Below, one piece after another: positions 36,507 through 47,757 of a stretch of DNA of 64,000 nt (its first letter is position 1; each line of letters begins with the position of its first letter). The position numbers were made by a program, and so were the translations under genes. The notes beneath the pieces are model-generated. The model saw nothing but the letters and a program-made list of their open reading frames with translations. It did no database searches and was not told where the DNA came from. The stretch spans positions 30,669,452-30,733,451 of the forward strand of contig CM059972.1 of the NCBI GenBank assembly GCA_030490835.1, given 5' to 3'. This stretch comes from Annona cherimola. Lineage: Eukaryota; Streptophyta; Magnoliopsida; Magnoliales; Annonaceae.

Positions 36507-37763
36507 TTGCACCAAATGGATGTAAAGACGGCATTCCTGAATGGGGATTTAGAAGAGAATGTGTACATGGTGCAACCTGAAGGATTTGAAATGGAAGGAA
36601 AGGACACATTAGTATGCAAATTAAAGAAATCTATATATGGACTTAAACAAGCTTCCCGACAGTGGTATTTAAAGTTCAACAAAGTTATCACTTTCTTTGG
36701 ATTTACAGAAAATATTGGTGACCAATGTATATATCCAAAGTTGAGTGGGAGCAAGTTTATATTTTTGATTCTATATGTAGATGATATTTTGCTTGCTACT
36801 AATGATTTAGGTCTTTTACATAACACTAAAAGTTTCCTTTCTGAACATTTTGATATGAAAGATATGGGTAAGGCATCATGTGTCATGGGAATTGAGGTCC
36901 ATCAAAATAGGCCTAAAAGACTTTTAGGGTTATCACAAAGGGCGTATATCAATAAAATTTTAGAAAAATTCCAAATGTCCAATTGCTCATCATGTGAAGT
37001 GCCAATCTTTAAAGGTCAAAATTATGGTCTGCATCAGTATCCACAAAATGAGATTGAGAAACAGTAAATGAAGTCCATCCCATATGCTTCTGCTCTTGGG
37101 AGCATGATGTATGCGCAAGTTTGCACACGTCCTGCCATCAGTTATGCAATGAGATTACTTGGAAGATATCAAAGCAATCCAGGAATGGAACATTGGAAAG
37201 CAGTAAAGAAAGTAATGCGATATCTCCAAGGAACTAAATATTATAAGCTCACATATGCAAAAACTGATCAATTAGAAGTGATCGGTTACACAGATTCAGA
37301 TTATGCTAGTTGTACAGACAGCAGAAGATCCACGTCAGGCTATATTTTTCTATTAGCCGGTGGAGCAGTTTCATGGAAGAGTGGGAGACAAAATCGTGTA
37401 GTCGACTCTACCATAGAAGCTGAATTTGTCGGCTGTCATGAAGCATCCTCACATGCACTTTGGTTGAGGAAATTTATCTAAGAGCTTAAAATTATGGATT
37501 CTATCTATAGGCCTCTGAGAATCAGTTGTGACAATTCATCAGCGATTAGCTTATCCAATTATAGAAGAATTACTAGCGCTAACAAGCATATTGATGCTAA
37601 ATTTATGTCAGTACAAGAAAGGATTAATGATCATCTGATATCGATTAGTTTTGTTGGTACTGCTGACATGATTGCTGATCCCATGACTAAGGCCCTGGCG
37701 CCTAAGGTCTTCTCCAGACATGTAAGAAATATGGGTCTTGTTATGTGGGACAATTATTGATGT
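36507..37763 (+). pseudogene. Copia reverse transcriptase and RNase H, 5'-deleted
   Basis: Begins in mid-RT at HQMDVKTAFLNGDLEE and has PEGFEM, YGLKQASRQWYLKF, the catalytic YVDD (LYVDDILLATND), GIEVHQNRPKR, then the RNase H-type tail (YTDSDYASCTDSRRSTSG, STIEAEFVGCHEASS, ADPMTKAL). In-frame TAA codons near 37065 and 37479 interrupt it without shifting frame. The N-terminal RT part was lost in the same deletion that cut the integrase. Confidence 0.92.
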
Positions 37764-38501
37764 AATCGATACATTTTGAGATCTCATATTGGATGATTAT
37801 TTTCTTTTGTTTCATTATGGTATTTTGTTGACAATTTTATGTGATTTGGAAACAAAAGATTTTATCTATTTGATATTAATGTGGGACATTAAAATCACAT
37901 AATTGTAAATCTGCCATTAAGAACTTAGTTAAGTAAGTTTGTTAATATCGTGATGCATTGAAGGAAATATGTTTATATTGCATATAATCGCCATGATCCA
38001 TGTTGACAAATTTTCTTAACTTAAGTATTAAAGTTGGATTGCGTATGTAATGACTAGGGCATATTTTTTCAAATAAGTGCACTCGTCCGGTAAATTTTCA
38101 AATGTTAAATCCAAGGATTGTATTTTAATATAATTTTCTTTTCTTTCTTAATTTTATTTTAATTAGGACAAGTGGGAGAATGTTAGAGTTATACTCCTAT
38201 AAGGTGTCCTAATTAGATAATAAGTCTTGGATTTAAAGATAACCCAGTCATATCTGAATTGCGTACGCAATCCGAGTTCAGGCAGAACTGCACTTCTAAT
38301 TGAGTCATGATGGGAAGAGTTCTATAAATAAAGGAGTCTAGGTCCCTCTCTCACACGTTTACATCACAAGTGGTTCCCATCTACCGCTAGTATTATAGGG
38401 AGAAGTGTTGAGGGAGAAGACCCCGTACTCTACTCGGTCTACAGGTGGAATCTACACACACATGGATTCAGGTTCGCTTTCGCATAACATGATTTCCAAC
38501 A

Positions 38502-38763
38502 TGATGCCTTCAAGTTGGAAATCAAGAAGAGTGACTGATATTTGAGAATTCTAAGCAAATCAACTGTGAAAATTCCAAGCAGGCATGGCGCATGCAAGCT
38601 CCTAGCTTATGAACCACCATGATAAATTTGCAGATGCGTACGTAACTTCAAGATTCCATACTTACCATCATGACTTTTTCCAACTGCGGCAACAACAATA
38701 TCTGCTTCCTAGATGATATGTTCAGGATCAGAAGTGCAAATGTACAATTGTCACAGTTGCATC
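38502..38763. repeat. Right copy of the 262-bp direct repeat flanking Copia
   Basis: Begins exactly after the right LTR and continues without a break into the rest of the FolD exon (to 38883), so this is the copy in its original context. Four transition-type differences from the left copy. Confidence 0.95.
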
Positions 38764-38883
38764 TGCTTGCAAAAGCATCACTAAACTGCCAGTCCAAGTA
38801 TGTTGCTGTGACCAATTATGACAGCCTTGTTCCCCTTCACGCTAACTCCAGGCTCCAGCCCTTGACAGGAGTTCAAGACACCC

Positions 38884-40678
38884 CTGTCAAAGAACATTTT
38901 TTTAAAAAAATCAAAATTCATCTGTCTCCCAGAAAAAAAATTCATCTGTTTCCAATAACTACAACACCAAAAAAAAGATTTTTTTTTTCTGAGAAGTTTT
39001 GGGGCTGCATGTAGACCAGCTGTGTCCTGTGGTCTACATGCCCATGCCCCATGGGAGATAACTGATTCATACCAATGTCCTTGATAAATTGAATCAGTGG
39101 GATTATTTTGTCTAAGATCACATATAAATCCATCTGAACATCATTAACCCAGACACAGATAATAATAAAAGCCATGTCCCTAAACTGAGCTGTGGTATTT
39201 AGTGTGGTTGAAGGAAGTGAATGGACATTTGCACCACGAAATTACTACACTGTGTTACACAGGGTCCATCAGGGTAGACGATGTATTCCATAGACTACAC
39301 TTCAGGATGCACTGGCCAATTAATTTTTGAGCTAGCATCACTTGTTATTTTTTGTTCAGTACACCGTGAGGCAACCCATCCTTTTGAAATGTAAAGCTTT
39401 AGATCTATTCTACGAAAATAAAATATTAGCAGTGCATGTGTACTCATGTTGAGTAATGGATACACTAGGATACTTTTAGAAAGTCTGAATTTGAATATTT
39501 TTCAGGTGGTGGAGAGGTAGTAAGACTCAGGCCCAGGAATTGTTTGAGGCCTGGGATTGGGAATGCTGTCATGGACCTAGGGATTTTGAAGTCATGAACT
39601 TGGTGCATGCCAGGCCCTCTATCTTTTATTAGTGAAAAAGAAAAAAAATAAAAAAATCAAGTCATTCCACATCAAAAAAAGTTATTGCAATTCACATAGG
39701 AAGCAATTTTGCCCCTTTCAATGTGGAATGACAGCTTTGGTCAACATAGAACTTTCATGTGCATCCAAGTGTAAACAATGGATCCGAAATCAAAATACCT
39801 TTGGTGTGCAAGGCTGAGACAATTGTTCCCTGCCTGTGGCCGCAAGCTTTCCAATACTTTAGTGGATGAAATCCATCAACATGCTTAGTCAAGATTTCAG
39901 TCAAGACCGTCTCCTCATTTATATGCTTTGGAGTGCACAGATTAGATTCTATCAAAAAAGCTCCTTGTATATCATATAAAGAACCCAGTAAACAAGAATG
40001 GGCGTGCCTTCTTTTAATTTTTTTTTCCCCTTAAAATTCAAAATGACCACTGCCAATTATTCAATAAAACAATAACCATGGAGGCTTTGACCAAGTCGGT
40101 TAGAACCAAATGTATAGAATGAAATTGGTAACAAAAGGAGGTAAGACATAATTTACGATCACTAAAACATTAAACAATAACTACCCAAAATACAAGATTA
40201 GAAAGATTGACAAGGATAGTGTACAGAAGCAGAGCCGAGAGGGTAAAATGGAGTATCGTCTGTGGAGTGTTATGTGATTGTTGAAACTAATGGAAGTGTA
40301 ATAGAAGTTGGTGGAATAACACCAGAGCAGTTGTGGCTTATGGGTCAGAATCTGGTTGATTGAAGAACTCATGCTGTAGGATGACCTCATTGAAATGAGA
40401 ATGATGAGATTGTTGATAGGGAAGGCATGGATAGAATTATAAAGGAAGACACTCAAGGAAGGAATCAAACAGCATATTCAGGTTGAATTAAAAGGAGATG
40501 GTCCAAAAATAAGTACTTGAAAATCATAAGAAAAGGGAACTTTGTACCTATGGTTTTAACTTTATCAGAATAAATGAAGTCATGGGAATATGATGATAAC
40601 AATGTGTTGCAAGTTGCAGTTTAAAAAAGGATTCAGCATTCCACAACAAATTCACAAAAAGACGCGAGAGTTCATACC
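38884..40678. other. FolD intron and upstream sequence
   Basis: 38884-39798 is the FolD intron between two coding pieces, with no other gene visible. 39951-40678 should hold the FolD N-terminal exons if complete, but I could not find them, so the pseudogene looks 5'-truncated or too decayed to see. Confidence 0.5.
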
Positions 40679-40971
40679 AGTGCACCGGGTGTAAATTTTT
40701 TTTTAATATAATTATTAATCTAGGTCTATTTAACATGTATATCAAGTTTTATCATTTTAGATATTCATAGATTTTTTTTGAATTTTTTAAAATCAATGGC
40801 AGTTTCGTAATTCAAAAATTACAAAATTGTCACTGATCTTAAAAAATCCAAATAAAATATCTACAAATATCCAAAATGATAAAAATTGATAGGCATGTTG
40901 AATATATCTAGATTAACAATTATATAAAAAATTTAAAAAAATAAAAAAGGTTAAATACACCCAGGTGCACT
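40679..40971. mobile_element. F2-type fold-back MITE with agtgcacc ends
   Basis: The ends agtgcaccgggtgtaaat and its near complement (atacacccaggtgcact) are inverted. The inner arms carry the 'catgtatatcaagttttatcatttta' and 'aaaatgataaaaattgata' F2 words. Two further gtgcaccc words lie just right of it. Confidence 0.7.
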
Positions 40972-41162
40972 AAAGTTGAGTGCACCCAAGTGCATTTAAA
41001 AATGTCCCGTAGGAATCCATGAGATACACATTATTGGTATATTTGAGAATCTTCAACACATTATTAAAATTATTTGACGGGTTTAACATAGACTTGGCTA
41101 TCATGTCAACTGTTGCATTACAAGAAGGTAACCCATGGTTGAGAAAACATCGTGAACCTTAT

Positions 41163-41650
41163 GAATGTGTTTGAAAAGTAATAAAATTTTTGAATAAAAA
41201 ATTTTTAATGTAAAAATTTTTTAAATGAAAGAAAATGATGTGATATAATAGTGTAATGATGAGAAGTAAATAAAATAAAAAAAATAAATAGATTAGTAGC
41301 TTATGTAATTATGTATAAATGATTGACAAATAGAATAATTTTATAGAAAAATATAAAGAAATAATTAAAAATAAAATAGTTACGAAGAGTGAAAAGTTTT
41401 AGTTTTGAATTTTTTTATTTAGGAGGTGTTAAAAAAATTTCAAATTAAAACTTTTCACTCTTCATGATTACTTTAATTTTATTTTTTATATTTTCTTACA
41501 TAATTAATTTTACACAACTACTTATATAATTAACATATCTATTTTAACTTTGTTACCTTACTCTTCATCGTTACTCTAATATATCGCATTATTTTCTTCT
41601 ATTTTGAAAACTGTTATACGAAAACTTTTTCTCTACAAGTTACCAGCCAC
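41163..41650. mobile_element. Inverted pair of F1 MITEs
   Basis: One F1 copy in sense orientation (41163-41410, 'gtgtttgaaaagtaataaaa...') is followed directly by one in reverse (41425-41650, '...aaacttttcactcttcatgattac...'). The pair forms a palindrome of about 480 bp. Confidence 0.7.
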
Positions 41651-41826
41651 ACTTATGATCATAAATACATCAGTCCCTTCCCCGAATAAATATATGCCCA
41701 AGTGATTGTGCCTATTGAGCAACTAACCCAAGGCGCACAAGACTAACGAAGATAAAATCCAAGGCGTGATAACTTGTAGGAATAATTAAACTAACGCCAT
41801 TGGCTTCCAAGGAGAAAAGGAATAAC

Positions 41827-41914
41827 CATGAACATCAAGATTAATTCATAAACAGTTTTTACCAACCCCACATGAACATCAGGATTAATTCATAAACAGT
41901 TTTTACCAACCCCA
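41827..41914 (+). repeat. 44-bp tandem duplication
   Basis: Two units (41827-41870, 41871-41914) starting catgaacatca-gattaatt, with one difference. Confidence 0.9.
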
Positions 41915-42249
41915 CTTCAGATGCTTCCTCTGGAAGGTCAATATCGAAGGATTTTTAATTTTTTAATTTTTATGGAACAATATCGAAGGAAAAACATGCC
42001 TTTCTCTTCATAGTTACATGACTCTTGAGAATCTTTCCTAGTCCCTAAAATGACCAGTACTGCCAATCCAGGGACCTGATAAGATAAGTAGTGATTGAAT
42101 ATCAAGACCTTTGGTATGTTTACTTAAATAGCAGATTAACACATAAGTTTCAAGAATTATTTAAATAGAAGATAAACACATAAATTTCAAGAATGCAAAT
42201 TGCTGCTATACTAGGCAACACATCGAAAATCGAGTAGTAATTCAATGCA

Positions 42250-42540
42250 ACCAGTTGTAAATCCCATTTTTAAATTTTTTTTATAAAACTGTTAATTTAA
42301 ATGTATTTAACATGTGTACTAGGTTTAATCGTTTTTTATGATATGTATATATTTTTTTAAAAATGAGGTATTTTTAAAAATGACTAAAATTCTCTTATTT
42401 TTAAAAATAAAAAATATATATGTATCGTCAAAAATAATAAAACTTGGATTCTAAATTAAATACACCGAGACTAACAGTTGTATAAATTTTTTTAAAAAAA
42501 CTTTAAAATTGAATTTTCCTCCTGGGTATACTTAAAAACT
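42250..42540. mobile_element. F2 fold-back MITE copy
   Basis: 'ttaatttaaatgtatttaacatgtgtactaggttt' on the left mirrors 'aataaaacttggattctaaattaaatacaccgagactaac' on the right; the centre is near 42375. Confidence 0.6.
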
Positions 42541-44153
42541 TTATCAAATACCAAAAGTAATTTTACGAATAGAACTTCGCTAGGCCCACATTTGTTAGTT
42601 ATATAAAATTTATTTCAATTAACATATTTAGTATAATCTATCCGTTATTAAAAGTTCTTCACATTTTAAAACCTATTATAAAATTTTACATAATAATTAA
42701 GTTAGATGAGAGAAACAATGTTAACAAGAAGATATTTTTAATAAATTAATATTCATTTTAAAATATTTAATTCTTTAAAATGTATATGCTTTGTAATTAA
42801 AATAAAATGAATATTATTATGATAAAAATACTTCAAAGATTATTTTATTTTTATCAAATAAATAATTTTAGCGTCTTTCAAATTTTATAATTTTCATGAT
42901 AAATAATATTAAAAATTAATTTGATTATATTATAAAAAGAAAATCACAAAAATCTATTAAATACCAAAAAATTTTAATTTTCTAAAAGATTCCTTAATTA
43001 TCTTTTTTCAAATTCTCATAATAAATAATCCTTGAAGTTCTTTTTTAAAAAAATATTAGAATATCTTTAAAATATAAAAGTAATTTTTATATTTTAATAT
43101 ATTATCTAATTTTGTGATAAAATGATAATTTGGAAAACATGATCATCTGCAGGATACCAAATTGACGATTTATGTGAAAAATCGAGAATACTTCTAAAAA
43201 ATATATTTCATGTTCTAAAAAAATTTTCATTTATCGTATAAGAGAATTAATGACATTGAATTGATTTATTACTGTAATTGATATTTTTAAAATAATTTTT
43301 AATCTTTTCGAGATATATTCTTGTATTTTTATTTCATAATAAAAAATTTTAATATTATTATTTTGAAAAATTTAAAAACTAGAAGTCTTCTGAATTTATT
43401 TATTAAATGTTAGGAATATCTAAAAATAAAAATTTTGATATATTATATTATATTTTTGTATTTTAGACCCTGCAAGTTCCCTAATTGCATCTTAGGCTCC
43501 AAAATTTCCAAAATTTTGTATATTTTGCAAAATAGAACCTCCCATTAACAAGTAACAGTTATCGGTAAGGTTTAAAATACCACTGAGGAAAATTTTCAGG
43601 TCTAAAAATGCAAATATATACAAACCTTGAATTTTTGGGATATAAATACACATACTTGGACCAAAATGTAAAAATTCCACATTTTATTTTACCCTCCAGT
43701 CCCTCTACTAGCACTGTATTTACAGGCGTACGTTTTTTTTTTTTTTTTTTTTTTTTAATGATTGCGCGTGTAAAATTGGTGACATGTATGTAAAAGAAAA
43801 TATAAAATTGAAATCTTAAAAATGATTGTAACAAGAAAATGTTGGTACGGTAGAATACTAGGATATGAGTGATTTATTTTTTTCTAAAAAAGATTAGCAA
43901 TCATCTGAAAAAAGCAATAGAAGAGCAATGAAAATAATTAAGGTGTTACCACAATGTTAAATTCTTTACTGAGATCTGATACTGTGCGCCAGGCGCTAAG
44001 CCGGCTGGAAATTTTACAGGTTAGGCCTATTGATTTGACGTTTTTGCAAGAAAGAAAATGAAGACAGAAGTCGTATCACAGCGAGAAACGATCTGTCTTC
44101 TACTACGTAAGAGAAACACAAGAAAAGCAGGGATCGTTGTCGCCTTGTATCTC
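42541..44153. other. Intergenic AT-rich sequence
   Basis: No gene supported. A 25-nt poly(T) at about 43732-43756 has no clear flanking duplication. Confidence 0.4.
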
Positions 44154-44973
44154 ATGGCGAATCGGTATCCGGCGTCGACGTCGCACTCAACGTTGAGTTC
44201 TCCTCCTTCTCGCCTCCTCCCATCATCAGATTCTTACATATTTTTTGGATTTCGGAAACCCTTAAGATTTCTCATTCTCCATTTATGAGCACTTAATTGC
44301 TCGAACTCAGAACTCACGGCTAAGCATTTGAAAAACAGATTATCCCAAACTTGACTGAGGCTTTTCAGTTCTCCTACAATCCGCCTAAATATCTTTTAAC
44401 CTGAACCCACAAAAACCAAACGAAAAATGATACGGAACTCCTTAAAAATAATTTCATTAAGTTTATGTCCAAACTCCACATCTCGGAATGCATTGCACCA
44501 AACCCACAAAAAAACCACTTAAAACAGGACAAAAAATTCCATCTTTCTAAAGCCCGAATCATCTGCATACTCGATTCAAGAAACAATCATACTAACTACA
44601 CAATCATACCGACACACAACGCTCTTCCTTTTAATTGTAGACTCTGCTACCGGCATATAGCAATAAACCGTTCACTCGTCACACAGCCCACCTCTGGATA
44701 GCCCACAAATCCGATCGCAGAATGCTTAGACAACCTGTTTAATGGAAGACAGTTAATGTTTTCATGCTAAATAGTCAACTTTTGAAAATTATCTTCCATT
44801 GTAGATACTACCTCCATTCAGGCTGCGCGGGCCCTTAGCACAATGGATGTGTCTGTAACCGGCATTCCAAAGGAAGATGGTTCTATTGAGGATTTCGTCG
44901 AATGGTTGTCTTGCAGATTTCAGCAAAGCAATGGAGCTGTGAGACATCAACGACGAACATAGACGACATGTGA
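44154..44973 (+). pseudogene. Possible exon fragments of an unidentified plant gene
   Basis: An ATG frame at 44154 reads MANRYPASTSHSTLSSPPSR in GC-richer sequence. A second piece at about 44797-44960, preceded by an acceptor-like tccattgtag, reads QAARALSTMDVSVTGIPKED and continues SIEDFVEWLSCRF to a stop. Composition and codon use look exon-like, unlike the flanks. I do not recognise the family, and no donor joins the pieces convincingly, so a gene fragment or pseudogene is the safest call. Confidence 0.3.
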
Positions 44974-45039
44974 TCTACCAGTGGGGCCGTCGATTTCGTG
45001 GAAGGCCGAATCTCGTGCTTGGGCTTCATGAGAAGGGTC

Positions 45040-45223
45040 GGAAAGGATTGAGAGGGTGGAAGAAGGGCATGAGAGAGAGACGGGTGACGAGAGAGAGATT
45101 GAGAGAGCAAGCAAAGGAAAGGGCGGGGAAGGGGGCGAGGGGAGAGAGAGAGCGGGAGGAAGATGCAGGCCGAGAGGGAGAGAGGTAGGGTGTGAGGAGG
45201 AAGTCGGCCTGAGTTCACTCCTT

Positions 45224-45259
<36 letters not shown>
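45040..45259. repeat. Homopurine tract followed by poly(T)
   Basis: About 140 bp of nearly pure A/G (gagaga, ggaaggg words, 45050-45205), then 36 T's at 45224-45259. Low complexity; frames through it are not proteins. Confidence 0.85.
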
Positions 45260-45299
45260 CTGAATTTGCCTGCCGCACAAGGGTTCTCTGGAAATTTCT

Positions 45300-45590
45300 T
45301 TTGGGAGGTGGTAAAATTTTTGATGAAAAGTTTTGTACGTAAAAGTTGTCAAATTAGTAGAAATGATGTGATATTGTAGGGATAATGATGAGGAATAAAG
45401 AGAATAAATTTAAAATAAATAGGTTAGTTGTATTGGTAGTTGTGTAGAAATGATTGAAAAGTAGGGTTGTTATATAGAAAAATGTGTAAAAAATAATTTT
45501 AAAAAAAGTAGTTATGGAAAGTGATAAGTTTTAGATTGAAAAGTTTTAACTTGACAACTTCTGCGAATTGCCAAACGCACCCTTAAGTGG
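45300..45590 (+). mobile_element. F1 MITE copy, best-preserved end
   Basis: Runs from 'tgggaggtggtaaaattttt' to 'attgccaaacgcaccctta'. The right end read in reverse (taagggtgcgtttggcaa) shows the hAT-like terminal word used to define F1. Confidence 0.7.
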
Positions 45591-46189
45591 ACGTTCACGA
45601 TTAGAGGCGCTAGATCCAGTGGCTCACGACATGCGGGTGAGGAGGTGGCTGGGCGTACCGGATAAGACCTCTTTATTTTAATGCACTTTCTTTCTAATAC
45701 ACACTCCATGGAACTGCACCCTTCAAACATAGTATTTCCATATTAGGGTACGTTTGTTAATCTTTAAGTGCGGGAACGACGAGAAACCATGGGATTTGGT
45801 TTCACAAGTTCAATCATTGCTATATCATTCATACTATTTTTTCCACTTTTACCTTTATATCTAATCATTTTTTCTACTAACTACATACAACAAACATATT
45901 TATTCCAACTATACCCTTATCACTTCTTATTAATCACATATTTCTCAAAATATTCTTTTTTCTATTTTCCACAATCCCATAATTTTACACATTACCAAAG
46001 TCTCCTTAATGCACTTGTGTGAAAAAACTTTTGCTGAAGTAAGATCAACTACCATATTACCAATTTTCAAATTCCAATAAAATTTCTTTGGTCAATTTAT
46101 TGATAAGTTTCTTACTAAGTAGCTTTCGAATTAAGATAAATTTTAGCTAGGGTTATAGTTAGTCATAAGACAGAAGTAATCTATCTGAT
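45591..46189. other. Intergenic sequence
   Basis: Nothing supported. 45740-46020 is T/C-rich, distantly F1-like in reverse. Confidence 0.35.
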
Positions 46190-46680
46190 CCTTTCAAATT
46201 TTAGAATTTGAATGTTTAATGAAAATTCAATTCATTCATTATATTTAACCTAAATTGTTTAGTTAGGAAATCAAGTTTCATCTTAATTAAATATGTATAG
46301 GAGCCACATTTGCTGAAAATTATATATTCGAGTGTAAATTATGAAAGACACTTAAATCCATTTATACATGTATTCAAATGTAATAATACTTTATAGAATC
46401 ATCTATCTATATAGAAATAATATTTTAGATAGTTTAGACATTGTTAATACAACTTCAAAATTGATATTTAACATTAAATCATTTATTACATTAATTTACA
46501 TATTTATAGATAAGACCCATGTGCAGTGATACTAAACAAATAAAATGATTTCCATGGTAACATAAACAATACTAAATATAATAGTTTGAGTGAATTTTCT
46601 AGCAACTATCAAAATATTAAAAATAAATAGGAGTTACATAAAAGATGGGTTACATAGAAGCGGCTTGATAGTGAAGTTAG
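46190..46680 (+). mobile_element. F3 repeat copy
   Basis: 'aattcattcattatatttaac', 'ggaaatcaagtttcatctta', 'ggagccacatttgctgaaaat', 'gtgtaaattatgaaa' and 'gggttacatagaagcggc' at the right end, in F3 order. Confidence 0.6.
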
Positions 46681-46985
46681 TGTATGGAAATAAAAGCATA
46701 GATTAGATTGGATTAGTGGATCTTATTACAACATTACCATATGCTCAAACTGAAAGGGTAGAACAAGGAACTAATATGACTAGTTTCTGGGAAGCATTGA
46801 ATCATTTTTCATTAATATATAAGTAGTAATATATATATTTTTTTACTTATGTTGACAATTCCTATCTCCTCAAATTCTTTGTGGTCTAATGACTATCCCA
46901 TCCTGCTATCATCAGTTAGTGGCTAAGGTTTCAGCTCTCCCGCGGACTTTCCAGGGCTCAAGACCATACTCACGATATCTGAACT

Positions 46986-47210
46986 TGTTAGAATTACCTG
47001 CGTAAGTAGTAGTCTTTGGGGTTACGCTAAAGGCAACCCAGATATGTATGCAATCCTAGCAATGTGGTATTGTACTCATCTGTTTAAATAGAGTCCTACT
47101 CATCATGACTCGTAATAGAAGACCTTGTACTGGAGACCTAGTATATGTTCTTCAGGTGGAATCTATACACATGGATTCAGGTATGCTTCTGCATCAAATG
47201 ATTTCCAATA
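46986..47210 (+). mobile_element. Solo LTR of a Copia element
   Basis: Starts tgttagaatt and ends with 'aggtggaatctatacacatggattcaggtatgcttctgcatcaaatgatttccaata', closely matching the last 60 nt of the LTR at 31769-32089; the 5' part is diverged. Flanks gaact (46981-46985) and aaact (47211-47215) are a near target duplication. No internal region is present, so LTR-LTR recombination removed it. Confidence 0.7.
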
Positions 47211-47757
47211 AAACTTTCACATTGATTAGAGATTGTGGAATTGTCATATGAACCACACCGATAAAACTTTGGTGCTTTATCATATGAACGGACAACGAAT
47301 GCAATATTAAGATTTCAAAATACACTTCTTTATAAAAAAAATTTCAAAATACACTTCATAATACTTCTAATTAGAAGACTAACAGCACCCATATAGTATT
47401 GTTGCCATGAAGCAAGCTTTGATGTTTTTGCTAATTAACGGGAAACGTTATCAGCGCATTAGTCTCTAGCTAGCTACATGGAGTTCAAGAGTCAGCAGAT
47501 GATACATATGGGCAGATTCAGGAAACACCTGTAGCACATCAATCCAACATTAATCCACTCAAAGGTAGCAGTAGTATATAACACAATACAACCTTCCCAA
47601 TATCGACAACTGGGCAAAAGTGTACGCATACTGCTGCACTTTTACGGTTGATGTTACCTGCGTAATTCAAATGGAATTGAAGAACATGCCCGATCGGACG
47701 CTATACACTACAGGAATAGTTGCGGATGTCAGGGAATTCATGATACACGTTAGGAAC
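47211..47757. other. 3' flank of the small gene
   Basis: No gene supported; unassigned sequence between the solo LTR and the 76-residue gene. Confidence 0.4.

Larger units (their letters stand above)
31769..38501 (+). mobile_element. Copia LTR retrotransposon, defective
   Basis: 6.73 kb. The LTRs are 31769-32089 and 38181-38501, each 321 bp, TG...CA bounded, with 13 differences by my count (about 4%). TATA box tataaataaa at 31911 in the left LTR. The primer site tggtatcagagc (32092-32103) is the initiator-Met tRNA type, and the polypurine tract gtgggagaa ends at 38180. A 2.7-kb leader precedes gag, then protease, integrase, reverse transcriptase and RNase H in Copia order. Several stops, one frameshift and a large internal deletion leave it unable to encode its enzymes. 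It is inserted in a FolD pseudogene exon and flanked by a 262-bp, not 5-bp, direct repeat. Confidence 0.95.
30848..39950 (-). pseudogene. FolD (methylenetetrahydrofolate dehydrogenase/cyclohydrolase), broken
   Basis: Pieces in order on the minus strand: 39950-39799 (KHINEETVL, HVDGFHPL, frame shift, IGKLAATGRE, PCTPK, then a gt donor); 38883-38666 (acceptor, GCLELLSRAG, shift, GVSVKGNKAVIIGHSNILGL, shift, LLQADATVTIVHL, shift, SDPEHIIWEADIVVAAVG, then gtaagt); about 31160-30848 (GDWIKPG, RKSGYR, shift, [26 protein letters not shown]). The active enzyme interconverts C1-tetrahydrofolates. At least five frameshifts, a missing N-terminal part and a 6.7-kb Copia insertion inside the second piece make this a pseudogene. 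Exon borders match plant FolD introns (for example after PCTPK), so it came from a genomic duplication, not a processed copy. The shifts are in unduplicated parts too, so assembly error is an unlikely sole cause. Confidence 0.82.

Noticed and set aside
44883..45278. Minus-strand frame starting with a poly-Lys run
   Set aside because: It is the poly(T) and homopurine tract read as Lys, Leu, Ser and Pro; not a protein.
45768..46022. 84-residue frame starting MRERRETMGFGF
   Set aside because: T/C-rich hydrophobic reading of MITE-like sequence; no support.
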